64,000 bases of DNA from Terana coerulea (Eukaryota > Basidiomycota > Agaricomycetes > Polyporales > Phanerochaetaceae), in NCBI GenBank assembly GCA_024811115.1, contig JAKOGH010000144.1, positions 86,429 through 150,428 of the forward strand, in the 5' to 3' direction. Position 1 is the stretch's first letter, and the number at the start of each line of letters is the position of its first letter. The notes beneath the pieces are model-generated. The model saw nothing but the letters and a program-made list of their open reading frames with translations. It made no database searches and had not been told where the DNA came from. Made by a program: the position numbers and the translations under genes. Below, piece by piece: positions 34,719 through 45,476 of this stretch.

Positions 34719-35363
34719 GTGAGGTACGACTCACTTGCCAACCATCACTACTACCGCCATCAGACCACCACCATTCCCCACTGCTTGCTGGAACAAAATC
34801 GCAAGATGAAGCATCGAGAGGATCAACTTGCTTATCAGCTTGCTTGCATGATTAGGGTGATGGTAAGACCCTCGATCTCTGTCTCTTTGGATGAATATGA
34901 GACTCATTCCCGTTCTCTAGCTAAGCTCCCTTCAACAACGTCTGCGCGTGCTATTGGCATAAGCATATGGATCCTTGGTGTAGCAAGAGGTGGCAGGGGA
35001 AACTGCTCTTTGGAACAAGACTCACTGCGCGTCAAGGCTGAAGAGTACAAAATCATCGCCATCGACAAGCCACGCAGCGTCCTACAGGCGGACCATCTCG
35101 ACAAGATTCTTCTCGTAACCCCTGAGCAGCCCATCATCAAGTATCTCCCACCAACCGGCTCGATCACAGACTGCAAGCATAATGCTAACGCTTTCGCCGT
35201 TCCCGTCTCTTCATCCTCACTGGCATCCCGGGCGTTCTGGCCAGACGGCGAGCTGGATCTTCATGAAGATACTCGACATTTTGAGCGAGAAGCTGAGATA
35301 GTTGGCAGGGTATGTATGTGGTGGACGACTAAGCAAACCTTGGTGCATACTGTGTTTTTGTAG
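34719..35363 (+). CDS. Unassigned open reading frame of 214 codons
   Basis: An uninterrupted frame starts at ATG 34719, with later ATGs at 34806 and 34848. The body contains VSLDEYETHSRSLAKLP, EQDSLRVKAEEYKIIAIDKPR, DHLDKILLVTPEQPIIKYLPP and WPDGELDLHEDTRHFEREAEIV. The composition is protein-like and its length is unusual for chance at this base composition. No domain is recognised and no intron-linked partner exon was found. GTATGTATG at 35310 may be a donor, which would make this the first exon of a longer gene. Treat as hypothetical. Confidence 0.35.
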   Translation: MRYDSLANHHYYRHQTTTIPHCLLEQNRKMKHREDQLAYQLACMIRVMVRPSISVSLDEYETHSRSLAKLPSTTSARAIGISIWILGVARGGRGNCSLEQDSLRVKAEEYKIIAIDKPRSVLQADHLDKILLVTPEQPIIKYLPPTGSITDCKHNANAFAVPVSSSSLASRAFWPDGELDLHEDTRHFEREAEIVGRVCMWWTTKQTLVHTVFL

Positions 35364-35799
35364 GCTGCTTCCACAGCTCATGTTGGCATTGACACCAGTT
35401 CTACCCTGAATGTCTCAGGTTGCCATTCGATTCTCAAGTTATTTGGGGACTCCTTTGACTCTGAATTCTCGCATATCAACAACTCACCTCGCAGACGATA
35501 TCTTCATCCTGTGCAGCTCTACGCACAAATCACTTAAAGCGTTTCTCGTGAACGACAAGATTAGCTTCGACGACATTTCAAACTCCCCCCGTAGAGTGTA
35601 GCACGATTCGCATTTCCACTAGCTACAACCCCCGCCGTGCGCTCATGGACACCCAAGTTCATCAGTCTACGGCATATCGTACTTTCTACCGTAGGTCTGT
35701 CCTGCACGCCCCACGTTCGATAAGCTAACACCAACCTCCATATCTCTCATCTGCAGGTTTGTTTATGGTGCTTAATCTCATGCGCTCCCTACCGCGATG

Positions 35800-36553
35800 C
35801 TTAGTTTCAGATTCACTCCAGCAGCCACCCAGCTCCTCACAATCCCTCCCCACACATTCACCGGTGACGTCACCCAATGCCCGGCATGCTACAACTACAT
35901 CCTCATCTGCGTGTTAACAGCTATCCTGACGGTCCTCTTCGGCCGTACTCTCAGACCGCACGAAAGTTCGCTTTCCCTTTATCCTCATGGGCCACGCCAT
36001 ATGTCTCCCAGGCGTCTGCATCCAGATCTCGGACGCTTCCCTTGCATGGCAGACCATGCTGATAATTGTGAATACGTTATGACCTCACAGCCGCAGCAAG
36101 CTCTGCCCAATCAAGCGGCCAACCAATCTCCGAGGCAGAAGCAGCACTCGGTCGGGCGCTTCGGAAGAAACACGAACGTCCACATTGGAGGGTGGCTCTA
36201 CCTTACGATTGGCAAGCCACATTGCGGTCTTCTACTCGCTACACCCAACGGACACGCCCGCCGTTCCCGCGATACCCGTGAGCTCGGAGAAAGTATTGCC
36301 TCGGGCCAAAGCGAATGCCAATGCTCCTTAGGAAGGAGATGCTGGGGACGACTTTGATGCGTGGCGCGAAGGTCCAGATGTCCCGTGGGTCGAGCAAGCG
36401 GCCAGAAGCACGTGGAGGCGACAGGAGACGGACGCCGGTGTTCGTCTTGCACAAGGGCTCTCTGTGCCACAAGCCCACAGCCCGGTCGACTTTACGAGGG
36501 CTGCCGGGACGTCCGAGGGCAGCATGCTTCCACCGCTGTACGCTGTGTACTAG
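35800..36553 (+). pseudogene. Unrecognised gene relic ending in LPPLYAVY
   Basis: One frame carries protein-like sequence with two stops (near 36081 and TAG 36329-36331). It begins with a Ser/Thr/Pro-rich part (SDSLQQPPSSSQSLPTHSP), passes through TDTPAVPAIPVSSEKVLPRA, and ends DDFDAWREGPDVPWVEQAA ... SEGSMLPPLYAVY at TAG 36551-36553. The final PPLY-type motif recalls the PY-ended tail of the membrane protein at 33093, but no membrane span is obvious. Either a decayed gene or exons I cannot delimit. Confidence 0.35.
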
Positions 36554-37662
36554 ACTCAGTATCATGCCACGGCCACTTGAGTACGTCCTGTATGCTTATC
36601 ATTCACTGCCCTCACTGGATATACCCGAGGGAGAGCTCTTCCCTCTCAAGTCTCGATCGGTTCTTATGGAAATTGCGCTGCTTCCACGGATTATCTGCTT
36701 CGTGTCTTTGGGTGTTCTTGCGCTGAATATATGCAGAATGACTCTGTGAGAGGCTGCATAATGCTTTCGACTTTTGTATACTCAGTCGTAACGTGTAGAG
36801 TGTTCCGTCCAATCAATACACCTGAATATATCGGGCACAAACGTACTGCCATTATGATGACAATCTGCCATAAGAGTCGCTGAGACTGCTGGTCGACACC
36901 CTGTTATCGTTAGAACTCTGCACGGCGGGCGAGTATGCATATCACCGCACAAAGGGTCCCGCGATAGATGGGTGGGGTGGGACTGATTCACCTGAACTGC
37001 AAGAAATGACTCGACCTGGGAACTCAGTTAAATTTTGCGAGCACATACCCACTCCGCCACGTCTTCTACCCAGCGTTCATTGCGAATCTGACTGTGAAAA
37101 CTTGGCATCATTGCTGCGCTATTATTAATAACACGGCGGTCCCTGAGATACGGAACAGAACCACGTTGTCTTTAGAAGGTGGCAGAGCGGCCTAGATCAT
37201 GTGCAGATATCACGAGAACGCTGTGTTCATATTGTACGCGACCTGCCTTAGACTCGATTCTGGGGCATGGGAGCAGGCAAGTCCCTCTGCGATGTGTGGC
37301 GGAGGCGTTGGGGCGGCGCTGGCACTTGTTTAGCCCTTTGGTAACGCTGTTGGTAAGGTCAGGATTGCGGCTGTACTTAATGTGCTTGAACGGTGTTTGC
37401 CAACTTCATCTATGTATTGGAGCCATAATGCTCTTTGGCAGGCTGGCCGTTATGCCTGTAGTGAGTGGAGCCTGGGCCGAATCATGGAGGCATTACGGGT
37501 GGGAGCCCTAGCATAGCCGAAGCCACAAGGCAAAAATGTTTCTTCGCACATCCTTGGCTCGGCCTCGTTTTTCAGTCACTTCTGGATATTGAGGATCTGA
37601 TATGGCGGCGCTGGCTTTCATGAATAGCAAGCGCCTACCTGATGTCGGAGGCGGAATTCAGT
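36554..37662. other. Intergenic DNA upstream of the fifth kinase copy
   Basis: No supported gene. A 110-codon frame (37179-37511) has no family resemblance. The kinase upstream motif (GCACATGTTAGGATCCAAAG) lies at 37667-37686, about 115-135 bp before the kinase ATG. Confidence 0.4.
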
Positions 37663-37800
37663 GTTTGCACATGTTAGGATCCAAAGCCAAAGCTTGCCAA
37701 ATACAGAACAACAGGTCCTGGGCTCGCGTACGTTGGTCTCAACGGCGAGCTCGGCATTGTTGACGCTACTCCTACATTGCTACTACTGCACTCTTCTGCA

Positions 37801-39293
37801 ATGTCGCAACCGGAAATATTTCAGGCTGAAGATACACTCGTGAGCCACTATGACAGGCTTTGGCGAAGCTTGAATATTGACTTTGGTGCGATGAGAGATA
37901 TCATTGCCTCCCATTTCGAGTCACCGTGCGACGAAGGAGAACCTCTCAGTCAGCGGACAGTATGCGCGAGCATTTCTATTCACCCTTCAGGATGGCACGA
38001 AGCTCGTCGCTCGTCTCATCCTGCCAGTTCGGAGTCCATCAAGACTGAAGCGGAGGTGGCGGCGATGGTCTCCGTCCGAGGTATGTGGCGACGTTTGCTG
38101 AGGACGCAAAGCTCAATGATCGTACTTTGCAGCTCGAACTTCGACACCTGTGCCCAAGGTACACCTGTTCTGTAGCACTCGCCACAATCCTGTTGGCATT
38201 GAGTGGATCGTCATAGAGCACTTGCTGGGCGAACAGTTCTCAGAGTGTTTTTATGACCTCAGCTACCCTCGAAGGCTGAGACCGGACATCAGCTGGCGAG
38301 CATGCTGTTTCAGCTGTTCTCTATCACCTCGACACATTGGCGGAAGTCTTCTGGAAGACTGTACAATTTGCAAGGACCAGTGGCCACCTCGCTTTGGTCA
38401 GAAAAGGTCGATCCTGAAGCACGTATACGTGCTCACCTCGCCTTCGAGAGTCAGCACGGAGTCTGGCGATGTTGTTTTAGGCCCACTCAATGACATTGCG
38501 CTGCTGGACCACGAATTCCCTCGTCCCCGCCGAGTCGTCGGGACCATTTCCCACAGAACGCCAGTTTGTGAAAGGGCTCGCTTACCGTGATATCCCTCCG
38601 GCACGCGCAGAGGAAGACATTGAGCGCTGGCCCTCACGGCAAGGCATTGGAGGTCTACGATATTGTCGCGCGCTGTATGACAGCGAAGCCAAGTTGGCGT
38701 CGCCTAGAGTTCACTTCGCACATGGCGATTTCAGCGGACGCAACATTCTCTCGACTGGGAAACCGGCCACGTCACCGGGCGTTGTCGACTGGGAGATGGC
38801 TGGTTTCCGGCCGGCGTATCTGGCAGCCGTAGCTCCGGCATGGTTTGACGATGACTACCTACGTTTCCTTATGTCGAGCTACCAGGAGTCTCGAGAGGGA
38901 TTCGAGGGCGAAAGCTGCGAAGATGCTCTGCTGCGTCAGTCCTTTCGCGAGCATTTGCACTCGTACAACCCCTCGCTACTACGCCATAACCGAGAGGGGC
39001 GTGGAGCTACGAGCATTCAGTTATGCGGTGGGAGAGCCAATGCCAGGGAATACCATGCAGTGGTTAGAGAAGTATGAGGCGCAAGAGTGGGATATTTCAA
39101 CGAGAGGCCCGTTTCCGTATGACTCTGATGCCTGGTTCAAAGATTTCACTTCGGCGTGGTGCAGGTGCGTTGTTCATTTCATGAAGGCGGATAACAACGC
39201 TAATAATTTCTTAGTCAATTCGCGGAAGAGGCGTGCAGAAAACACTGCCTGTTAATGTTAACCGTACATATTTGTCGCGAATGGAAAATATAG
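37801..39293 (+). pseudogene. APH-family kinase 5, dispersed copy with several frame shifts
   Basis: The copy starts at ATG 37801 (MSQPEIFQAEDTLVSHYDRLWRSL) and is closest in wording to kinase 1 (VHLFCSTRHNPVGIEWIVIEHLLGEQF). It changes frame at about 37953 (before QYARAFLFTLQDGTKLVARLILP), 38032, 38270-38300, 38390, 38515 and 38995. The usual intron position (after VSVRG, GTATGTGG...TTGCAG, about 38081-38133) and a terminal intron (39165-39214) with exon 3 to TAG 39293 are kept. HFAHGDFSGRNIL and VVDWEMAGFRP preserve the catalytic and metal-binding Asp. With six shifts in 1.5 kb it is probably a pseudogene, though the general indel problem of this window leaves doubt. Confidence 0.75.
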
Positions 39294-39304
39294 TGCATTG
39301 AATT

Positions 39305-39526
39305 TCCCGCGAGATGGAGGGATGCGTCGTACTGTGATTCTCACAACGGACGCATTAATGAGTATGAGCGCATCATCGACGACATGCTTCCATTGTACTT
39401 CCCCAAACTGGGGAACTTCAGTGAGTGGTATCGACGATCACAAGATGAGCAACAAATCAATCAGAGCCCTAGGACACTCCAGTTGGTGGTATTTGTGGAG
39501 TCATTTATCGACGCTAGTCCGCTTTA
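39305..39526 (+). pseudogene. Short protein relic of unknown family
   Basis: One frame reads SHNGRINEYERIIDDMLPLYFPK, then LGNFSEWYRRSQDEQQ and TLQLVVFVESFIDASPL before TAA at about 39524. The amphipathic, charged composition is protein-like, but there is no start codon at the front and no partner exon. Unrecognised. Confidence 0.3.
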
Positions 39527-42085
39527 AGGGATGCATCTCCGGCCGGATCCGAGGGTTATACGGTGGAACACGTGTGAGTTCCACCCCCATGTCATTGTCG
39601 CGAGGGTGCCTGACAGCAATCTGATCAGACTTCCCTCCCGGATACATATATGGTTCCTCATATCCCCTAATATCACGGTGTCTCGCAAAAATTGGACAAG
39701 AAGTCCAGAGGGCTGTGAAAGTGGCGACGGAGGACCCCGAGGTAAGCATCTCAGCACATTAAAAGGCTGCATAAACAGGGCGAAGTCGTCCACCCACTTC
39801 ACCTCTATCCTTCAACACTTGCTTACTCCCACCCCTCCCCGATGAGCCAAGGCCACTATAAACAGCATTGCTCTGTCGCAGGGTGCAAGGCCTATAAAGA
39901 CACCTGCACGGACCATTAGGTTGATTGCTGGGGCATTGGAGAACCAGGGTCAGACTATGCTCACCTTGGCACACGAAGTCCTCGTCAACACACTGTGTGG
40001 TATGAGGTGCAAAAATGGTACACGGTGCCAATTGATTGAGTACATGTTACTACCGAGGTCAAGTCTTTGAGTCTGACGACTCCATGTGCATCAGAGAACC
40101 GTGACGGCAAGATGGTTACGCGTCAATACAGAGTCGTTGAGATCACTGCAGAGCGTCCAGTAAGTCTGCAATCATTTTAAAGCGCAATTTCTGATTCTTA
40201 TCCAGCCGTCGTCCATTTTCCATGCACATCATCAACGACGAGCAAGTATGTGGCGCGTGGGTTTGAACGGAGGTTTAAGGATTGGATAGCCTGGATTGAC
40301 GGTGGACCGTGGCTGAATAATGGTTGAAACGTTTGGTGAATTGGAATGGATCCCGCTGTGGAGATGGTATCGGGTTGGGGACTGGTTAGTGACAGCGAAC
40401 AAGTGGGGCGACGGTAGTGGAAGAGTGGCCACGTAGGTATCTGAAACAGAGTAATTAGCTTATAATTTGACCCTTCTTACCGGAACACAGCGCGCGAACG
40501 AGGGAGACACCGGAAGCGGTAACTCGGGCGCCGTGCACAGGAGCGAAACTTGAAGAACAAGCGGTTAGCTCGATGAACGGAAATACGTGACTCACTTATC
40601 TCGTAGCCGACTCGTTGCCGACGGACTATATCTCAGGGAAACGACGGCGATGCGAAGTGATGCTTTTGTGGGGAAACAAAGATGATTCCTCGAGACGTGA
40701 GGATGCCCTTTATATAATACACTGAAACATCCCGCTACCGTTCTCTCGGTCAGGAGTTCACTTCGGAAACGCTGCGAAACTGAGAAAGAAGAACATACTG
40801 GCGCCAAGACGTCCGAGAATGGAATGAGACCTAGTTCTGGATGCGGCATGTTGCAAAACCGTTGGCGCCGGGGGAAAGACACGCCGGTTCCTTTAGCTAT
40901 GTCATGCTCAGACGGGCAATGACTCAGGGCTGGCGTAGAGACAGTGACACGGCTTATTTGCGTGTGCAAACCGCTGCCCTCGGAGTGCGAGCACGGTCAC
41001 TGTCCTGGCGTAGGCCCCTACGTCCCGCTCTTCCCACGATCACGGCCGTCGGTCCCGTCGTTGTCCGCGAGAGATACAAGTGCATGAGAGAGAGGAGGAG
41101 GAATGAAAGAATGAATAAAAGAGTGATTAAAGAAACATTCACGATGCCTAGGGCTTCCTGAGCCGTCAAGCGAGGCGATTCGCGTGTGTGGTTCGAAATG
41201 CGAGTAGACGCGGACGAAAGCGGTCGTGGTGAGCGTCGAGGGCCCCGCCTGCCTAGTCGGGAATAATCGAATTTATGAGCTTTTCGTGCCTGCGCTAATC
41301 TCTACCACCACACCGCTTGTTGGCTTGAATAAAAACAATGACGATTTCTTCATGTGCTGAACCCTTATATCAACTTCGAAGGTGTCCGATGACGGCACGG
41401 AATCCAGTTGCATGACTGGCGTGTCCAGAGTATCATTCAACAAACTTACGCCCGTTGCCACGCATTCTAGTGCTGCACGCCAGTGCGCCGATACTCAATC
41501 CCCCATAATTCTCCCAATCTTATGCCAGGTGTAAGTATGGGGGACGGCGACGCTGCCAGTGTTTGTACTTGTTAGGTTCAGGAGCTCCTGCCTTCTTTTT
41601 CGAGCAACTACGCCCTTGCCCCGTCTTCAGCTCATCTGCGTCCTCATCGCCGAAGTTTCTACCATCGCAAAGCCTCACGCATAAACTAGGATAAAAATCA
41701 TCTATTATGAAGTAGCCGTCGTTCTCGAGTAACCACAATGACTGTCGTCATAATCATCCTCTCATGCGTGTGCATGTCGACTTTAAAACGGAAAGAGATA
41801 CTATGAACTACCGGAAGCCTTCGTAAACCGCAACAAAAACAGGGCGCAAGATAAAGATCACTTCCGGTAGGTATGCGCAACTCTTTGTCCATTTCCGTGC
41901 TCGTGATGTACGTGGCGGGGCAATGGCGGGTCGGCTAACTCGAACCTTGCGAGAGTAAGCAAACTGTTCCGTGGCGACTGAGACATCCCATCACTCATCA
42001 TTCGAATGAGCGCAAAGCTGTATACCAGCTACTATACAAAAGGGACCGTGTCCAGAGCGCTGACCCTGCGGGAAAACCTAGTGAT
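39527..42085. other. Gene-poor 2.5 kb
   Basis: I see only unsupported small frames. Cys-containing plus-strand sequence near 39842-40035 (MSQGHYKQHCSVAGCKAY...) has an early stop. Minus-strand frames at 40969-40592 and 41738-41520 have no family resemblance. The latter overlaps a divergent copy of the kinase upstream motif (GTTTGTACTTGTTAGGTTCA, 41561-41580). Confidence 0.35.
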
Positions 42086-42466
42086 GTACTGTACATTAAT
42101 GACCTGACAGGGTGTCACACATCACAGGGGGTCCCGCCCTGTCCGCTATCCCGGATTCTTGTCACCGGTCAAAGAGGGGTCCACCGGTTTGTGACAGATA
42201 AGTCCTTACCCCCAATTTTCGAGCCTGCGGCGCAATAAGCCTTCTTTCCCACTTAACGCTCTCGAACGGCATATTTATGGTAGATGCTGCACAATAACAG
42301 CCAAATAACAGTGAGCAAACACCAAACTTGGCTTCAGATAGCCTGCTCACCACCGGTCTTTGGAAGCATGTCACAGGCCCTCGACCCTGCCGCCGCTTCA
42401 TCCCGGGATCGTTGCAAAAATGTCACAGTCACAACCGGCCCCTGTCAGGTCATTAATGTACAGTAC
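42086..42466. mobile_element. 381-bp MITE with perfect 27-bp terminal inverted repeats
   Basis: The 27 bases at 42086-42112 (beginning GTACTGTACATTAATGACC) are the exact reverse complement of 42440-42466. The interior is non-coding and carries further short inverted motifs (GTGTCAC / GTGAC types) beneath the ends. The first bases GTAC are self-complementary, so a TA or GTAC target duplication would be hidden within the repeat; I cannot fix the exact TSD. No transposase is encoded, so it is non-autonomous. Perfect ends suggest recent movement. Confidence 0.85.
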
Positions 42467-42549
42467 CTCGCTCGTTGGCTGCGCGGCATGAGAACGACTC
42501 GGAAGTGGCGGAGGTACTGGATGTGAAACGTTCCAAGGGGTTGGCAAGC

Positions 42550-43080
42550 ATCAAAGAACTTGAATGTACATCTTCTAGGTGCGAGGGCGTGACACAGTCC
42601 GGCGTGTCAGAGCAGTGTTCGTGGAGTGCAAGAGCGTGCTGACGCTGTGAAGGTTAGTGAAGCGCTGTCTCAGCAAGTGGAGACAGAGGAATGCTGTGGA
42701 ACACACGAAGGAGGTCTTTCCTCGTGGATTTTTGGTGGTACGTGCACAAGGGCGTCGAGTGTGGTCATCCACGAGCATAGTTCGTCCATAGCTGGAACGG
42801 TACCCCCTTACAATGTGTTCCCAACAAAGGCTTTGTCTGGCACGCACAACAGGGCCATGCTATAGTATACTTCTTAGTCAGTGCGCAGATACAGCGGAGT
42901 ATAGTCCACGTACCTTGCAAGCCACGATGGCCTGTTAAAGCGGGGTAAGTGCAGTGGTGGTAAAGGTGGTGCCGAGGATAGGCAACTGGGATCCGACGAT
43001 GGATGCTGGTCGCATAGACTCGATTACATCCAGAAGTCTTCAGAGCATCACTTTGTTGCAAATTGTGATAAAGCCGGTGG
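42550..43080 (+). pseudogene. Decayed copy of the 5' part of the giant gene (matches about 29960-30480)
   Basis: Plus-strand sequence here aligns with plus-strand 29960-30480, i.e. the first exons of the minus-strand giant gene. Examples are GGAGTGCAAGAGCGTGCTGA against GGAGTGCGAGGGCGTGCTGA, GGTGGTACGTGC against the same, GTGGTCATCCA against GTGGTCGTCCA, and GGTAAGTGCAGTGGTGGTAA against GGTGAGGGCGGTGGTGGTGA. Differences are dominated by CG to CA/TG changes and small indels. It continues at 55480-55720 and 56048-56213. Confidence 0.7.
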
Positions 43081-43125
43081 TTCATCAGGTAAAAGAGTCA
43101 AGCACTGACGCCTGACAGCTCGAAG

Positions 43126-43235
43126 CAGGGGCACAGTAGCCTAGCGGTCTTTGTGCCGTGAGGTCTGTGTCCTTGGGCGAGGTTATAGCCGCTCTAAAGG
43201 CTGGTGTTCGAGTCCTCCCTTAGTAAAGGAGGTGC
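43126..43235 (+). repeat. tRNA-like (SINE-type) sequence with A- and B-box, followed by a hairpin
   Basis: AGTAGCCTAGCGGTC fits an internal A-box and GGTGTTCGAGTCC a B-box about 60 nt later. The arms do not fold into a sound tRNA, so this is a tRNA-derived repeat or pseudogene rather than a tRNA gene. It ends in a 22-bp block CCTCCCTTAGTAAAGGAGG+TGC (43214-43235, hairpin) that is repeated at 43302-43323. Confidence 0.4.
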
Positions 43236-43301
43236 GAAAGATAATTATGGAAACTCGACCCACACGTGGCAGCATTGTTAATCTACGTTCGTGATACAAG
43301 C

Positions 43302-43323
43302 CCTCCCTTAGTAAAGGAGGTGC
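43302..43323 (+). repeat. Second exact copy of the 22-bp hairpin block
   Basis: Identical to 43214-43235, 88 bp downstream in direct orientation. CCTCC pairs with GGAGG around CTTAGTAAA. It suggests an array end or a duplicated element terminus. Confidence 0.8.
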
Positions 43324-43755
43324 AAAAGAAGGCTACAGAAGCTTGTGTCACCTTTCCAATTTGGGCTGTTCACTCTAAGGCACTGGGCTGCACTTGGGTT
43401 AACTGGCAGAATTCCCACAGAGTGCTGGAACAGTTCGAAGCCCGAAAGGGTCCGAAAAGATAGGGGTCGATAAGAAAGGGCATAGTTCGATAACAAGCCG
43501 ACGTGAATTGACAGGCCACCCTCTTCCCTGATAACCCAATTGGGGACGTTAGTCACGGGTAAACATCACTCCTGGACTCTATGATCTGGGTCACCGTGGC
43601 AAAGACAGAGACTGAGGACATATTGGGAATCTGCGCCTGATGGCATCAGCAAACCATATGCCGAGGAACGAGAGCTGGAAAAACCCTGGGCTAGGGTTTA
43701 AGTGAAACACACGATGATCCAGGAAGGGTAACCTCCTGAGTAGTGTGACACCCAG

Positions 43756-43826
43756 TGAGCCGTGGCGAAATGGGCTAGTTCTCCGTCTCCTGCCCAGAGG
43801 TCTAAATCCTCTGCTCGGTCCGGGAA
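43756..43826 (+). repeat. Second tRNA-like sequence
   Basis: A perfect T-arm-like hairpin AGAGG-TCTAAAT-CCTCT follows an A-box-like TGGCGAAATGGGC. Acceptor and D arms do not pair, so it is not called as a functional tRNA. Confidence 0.3.
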
Positions 43827-44708
43827 TTGTTCGGGCTTAAGTTGATACCCAGTGACACATGTTGGCTAAGTTGAGTGACATGTGGTGGGCCTCGCAAGAA
43901 AACCCTCTGTACTGGCCACCACCACCTCGGTAGACGCCCCACCTACTCGTTTCCTCTGCAGCTTCAATCGACCCCACCCCTTTTCTTTCTTAGGTTTCTT
44001 TTCACCTCACTTACGGCGGGGCTCACTGTGCGAGTCAGTAAGTACAAAAACGAGGGCCGTCTGGCTCGATCGCGCCCCTGGGGCACCTTTCATAAGGGAT
44101 CAAAGGCGGAAACGCCGTCTGATCCCCCATTTCTGGCACGCCAGTGCGAACCATGACCTATGCCGACCTTGCATCGGCAAGGGAGGGACATACTGGGGCT
44201 CAGGCCCTGGTCACTGTCTCGCCCACTGTTTACCTCACGGGGCCCCACCTGTAAATCTTAAGAAATTGACAATATATTTGTTGATATCGATGGATAACCG
44301 AGAACCCCGCGCATGGCTGCCGCCTGTGGGGTGTGTCAGTCGCAAGGACCGAGAACTTCGCCCGGCGAGGTCTGGGCACCCATGCATAATTCTGAGAGCT
44401 TGCACAGAACTCTGTTAGATGAAGGGAAAGTGTTGCGAGTATCAGGCGGAGCACCGCCGGCACCGTACCACTGGATCTCAAAATCTGTATGGACTCAGAA
44501 CCCCGAAGTCTGAGCACATGCCCACCCCAGCAGAGCGAAGTGCTCCGGCACTCCAGCTCACTACAAGCTTCCCTCCCACAAGCACTGGTGTGGAGGAAAC
44601 CCCTCAGTCCGGCGTTTATATAAAACGGACCAACATAAAGGAGAGAGGCGGACCCATGTTCAGCACCAGACTGAACTCGAGCTCTGCCACCTCAGCCCTC
44701 ACATCACC

Positions 44709-45320
44709 ATGTCTCAGACCGGAAGAAGGAGCAGGCTGTGGACACGTCCACCCCTGTGACCAACACGTCCTCCTCGTCGAGGAGGCGCCCTGAAGCTGTC
44801 CTCAGTCCTGCAGCGCGCAAGGACAAAGGAAGGGCAAGCCGGCTGGCGCCGTGAGTGTCATCCTTGCGCATGCACTGGCAGAACTAACTACCCTGCAGAC
44901 GCAGGGAAGGTCGGGGACAATGGTCCTAAGTATTCCTTCCAGGACTTCCTCAAGTCGGAAATCCTGGCCGGGTCCATCTGCAAGGGCGCTTAGACTGGGC
45001 GCGTTGGATGGAAGAGGAGGAGTTCCTCTTCCCCACCAACGACAAGGAGTGGGAGGCCGAGTCAGAATTTCTGATCGGCCTCTCCCAGGCCCTCCAAGGC
45101 CTTGAGCGCATCCAACGGAAGCGCCGCCACGAGGTATGTATGCAGTACCACGCATACAGACTAAAGTATCTCACACCCGAACCCTTCTCAGGCAGGAAGC
45201 CGCGAGGAGAGAACCGGGAGCGCGAGGACGCCGAGGAATTCGCGAAGGACCTGCTCCTTCTAGCGCGAGGACTAATCTGTAGTATTACAAATAATGCATT
45301 TTGGTTACGCCCAACGTGCT
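44709..45320 (+). mobile_element. 5' fragment of a LINE (truncated first copy)
   Basis: An ATG at 44709 begins MSQT, as does the following copy at 45477. The frame then shifts into a charged, disordered stretch and FQDFLKSEILAGSICKG, ARWMEEEEFLFPTNDKEWEAESEF and LERIQRKRRHEV. The fragment ends where a second promoter-like leader (45320-45476) begins. I infer a truncated relative of the next element, or a duplicated 5' end. Confidence 0.45.
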
Positions 45321-45476
45321 AAACATGTATAATCGCGACCGTCGGTGTGAGGCAGCGAGACCAAACAAGTTGTGGTATAAATACCTGACAACGAACAGTC
45401 ACAAGGGCAAGACACTGAACTCGTTCAGCGCATCCCTCTCCTCGTAACTCTTTGCATCCAAAGCATCTCATCTGCT

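Noticed and set aside
43756..43826. Functional tRNA gene
   Set aside because: Only the T-arm folds; acceptor and D arms do not pair.
43875..44418. 178-codon plus-strand frame before the first LINE fragment
   Set aside because: No domain or homologous copy recognised and base composition is repeat-like; not called as a gene.
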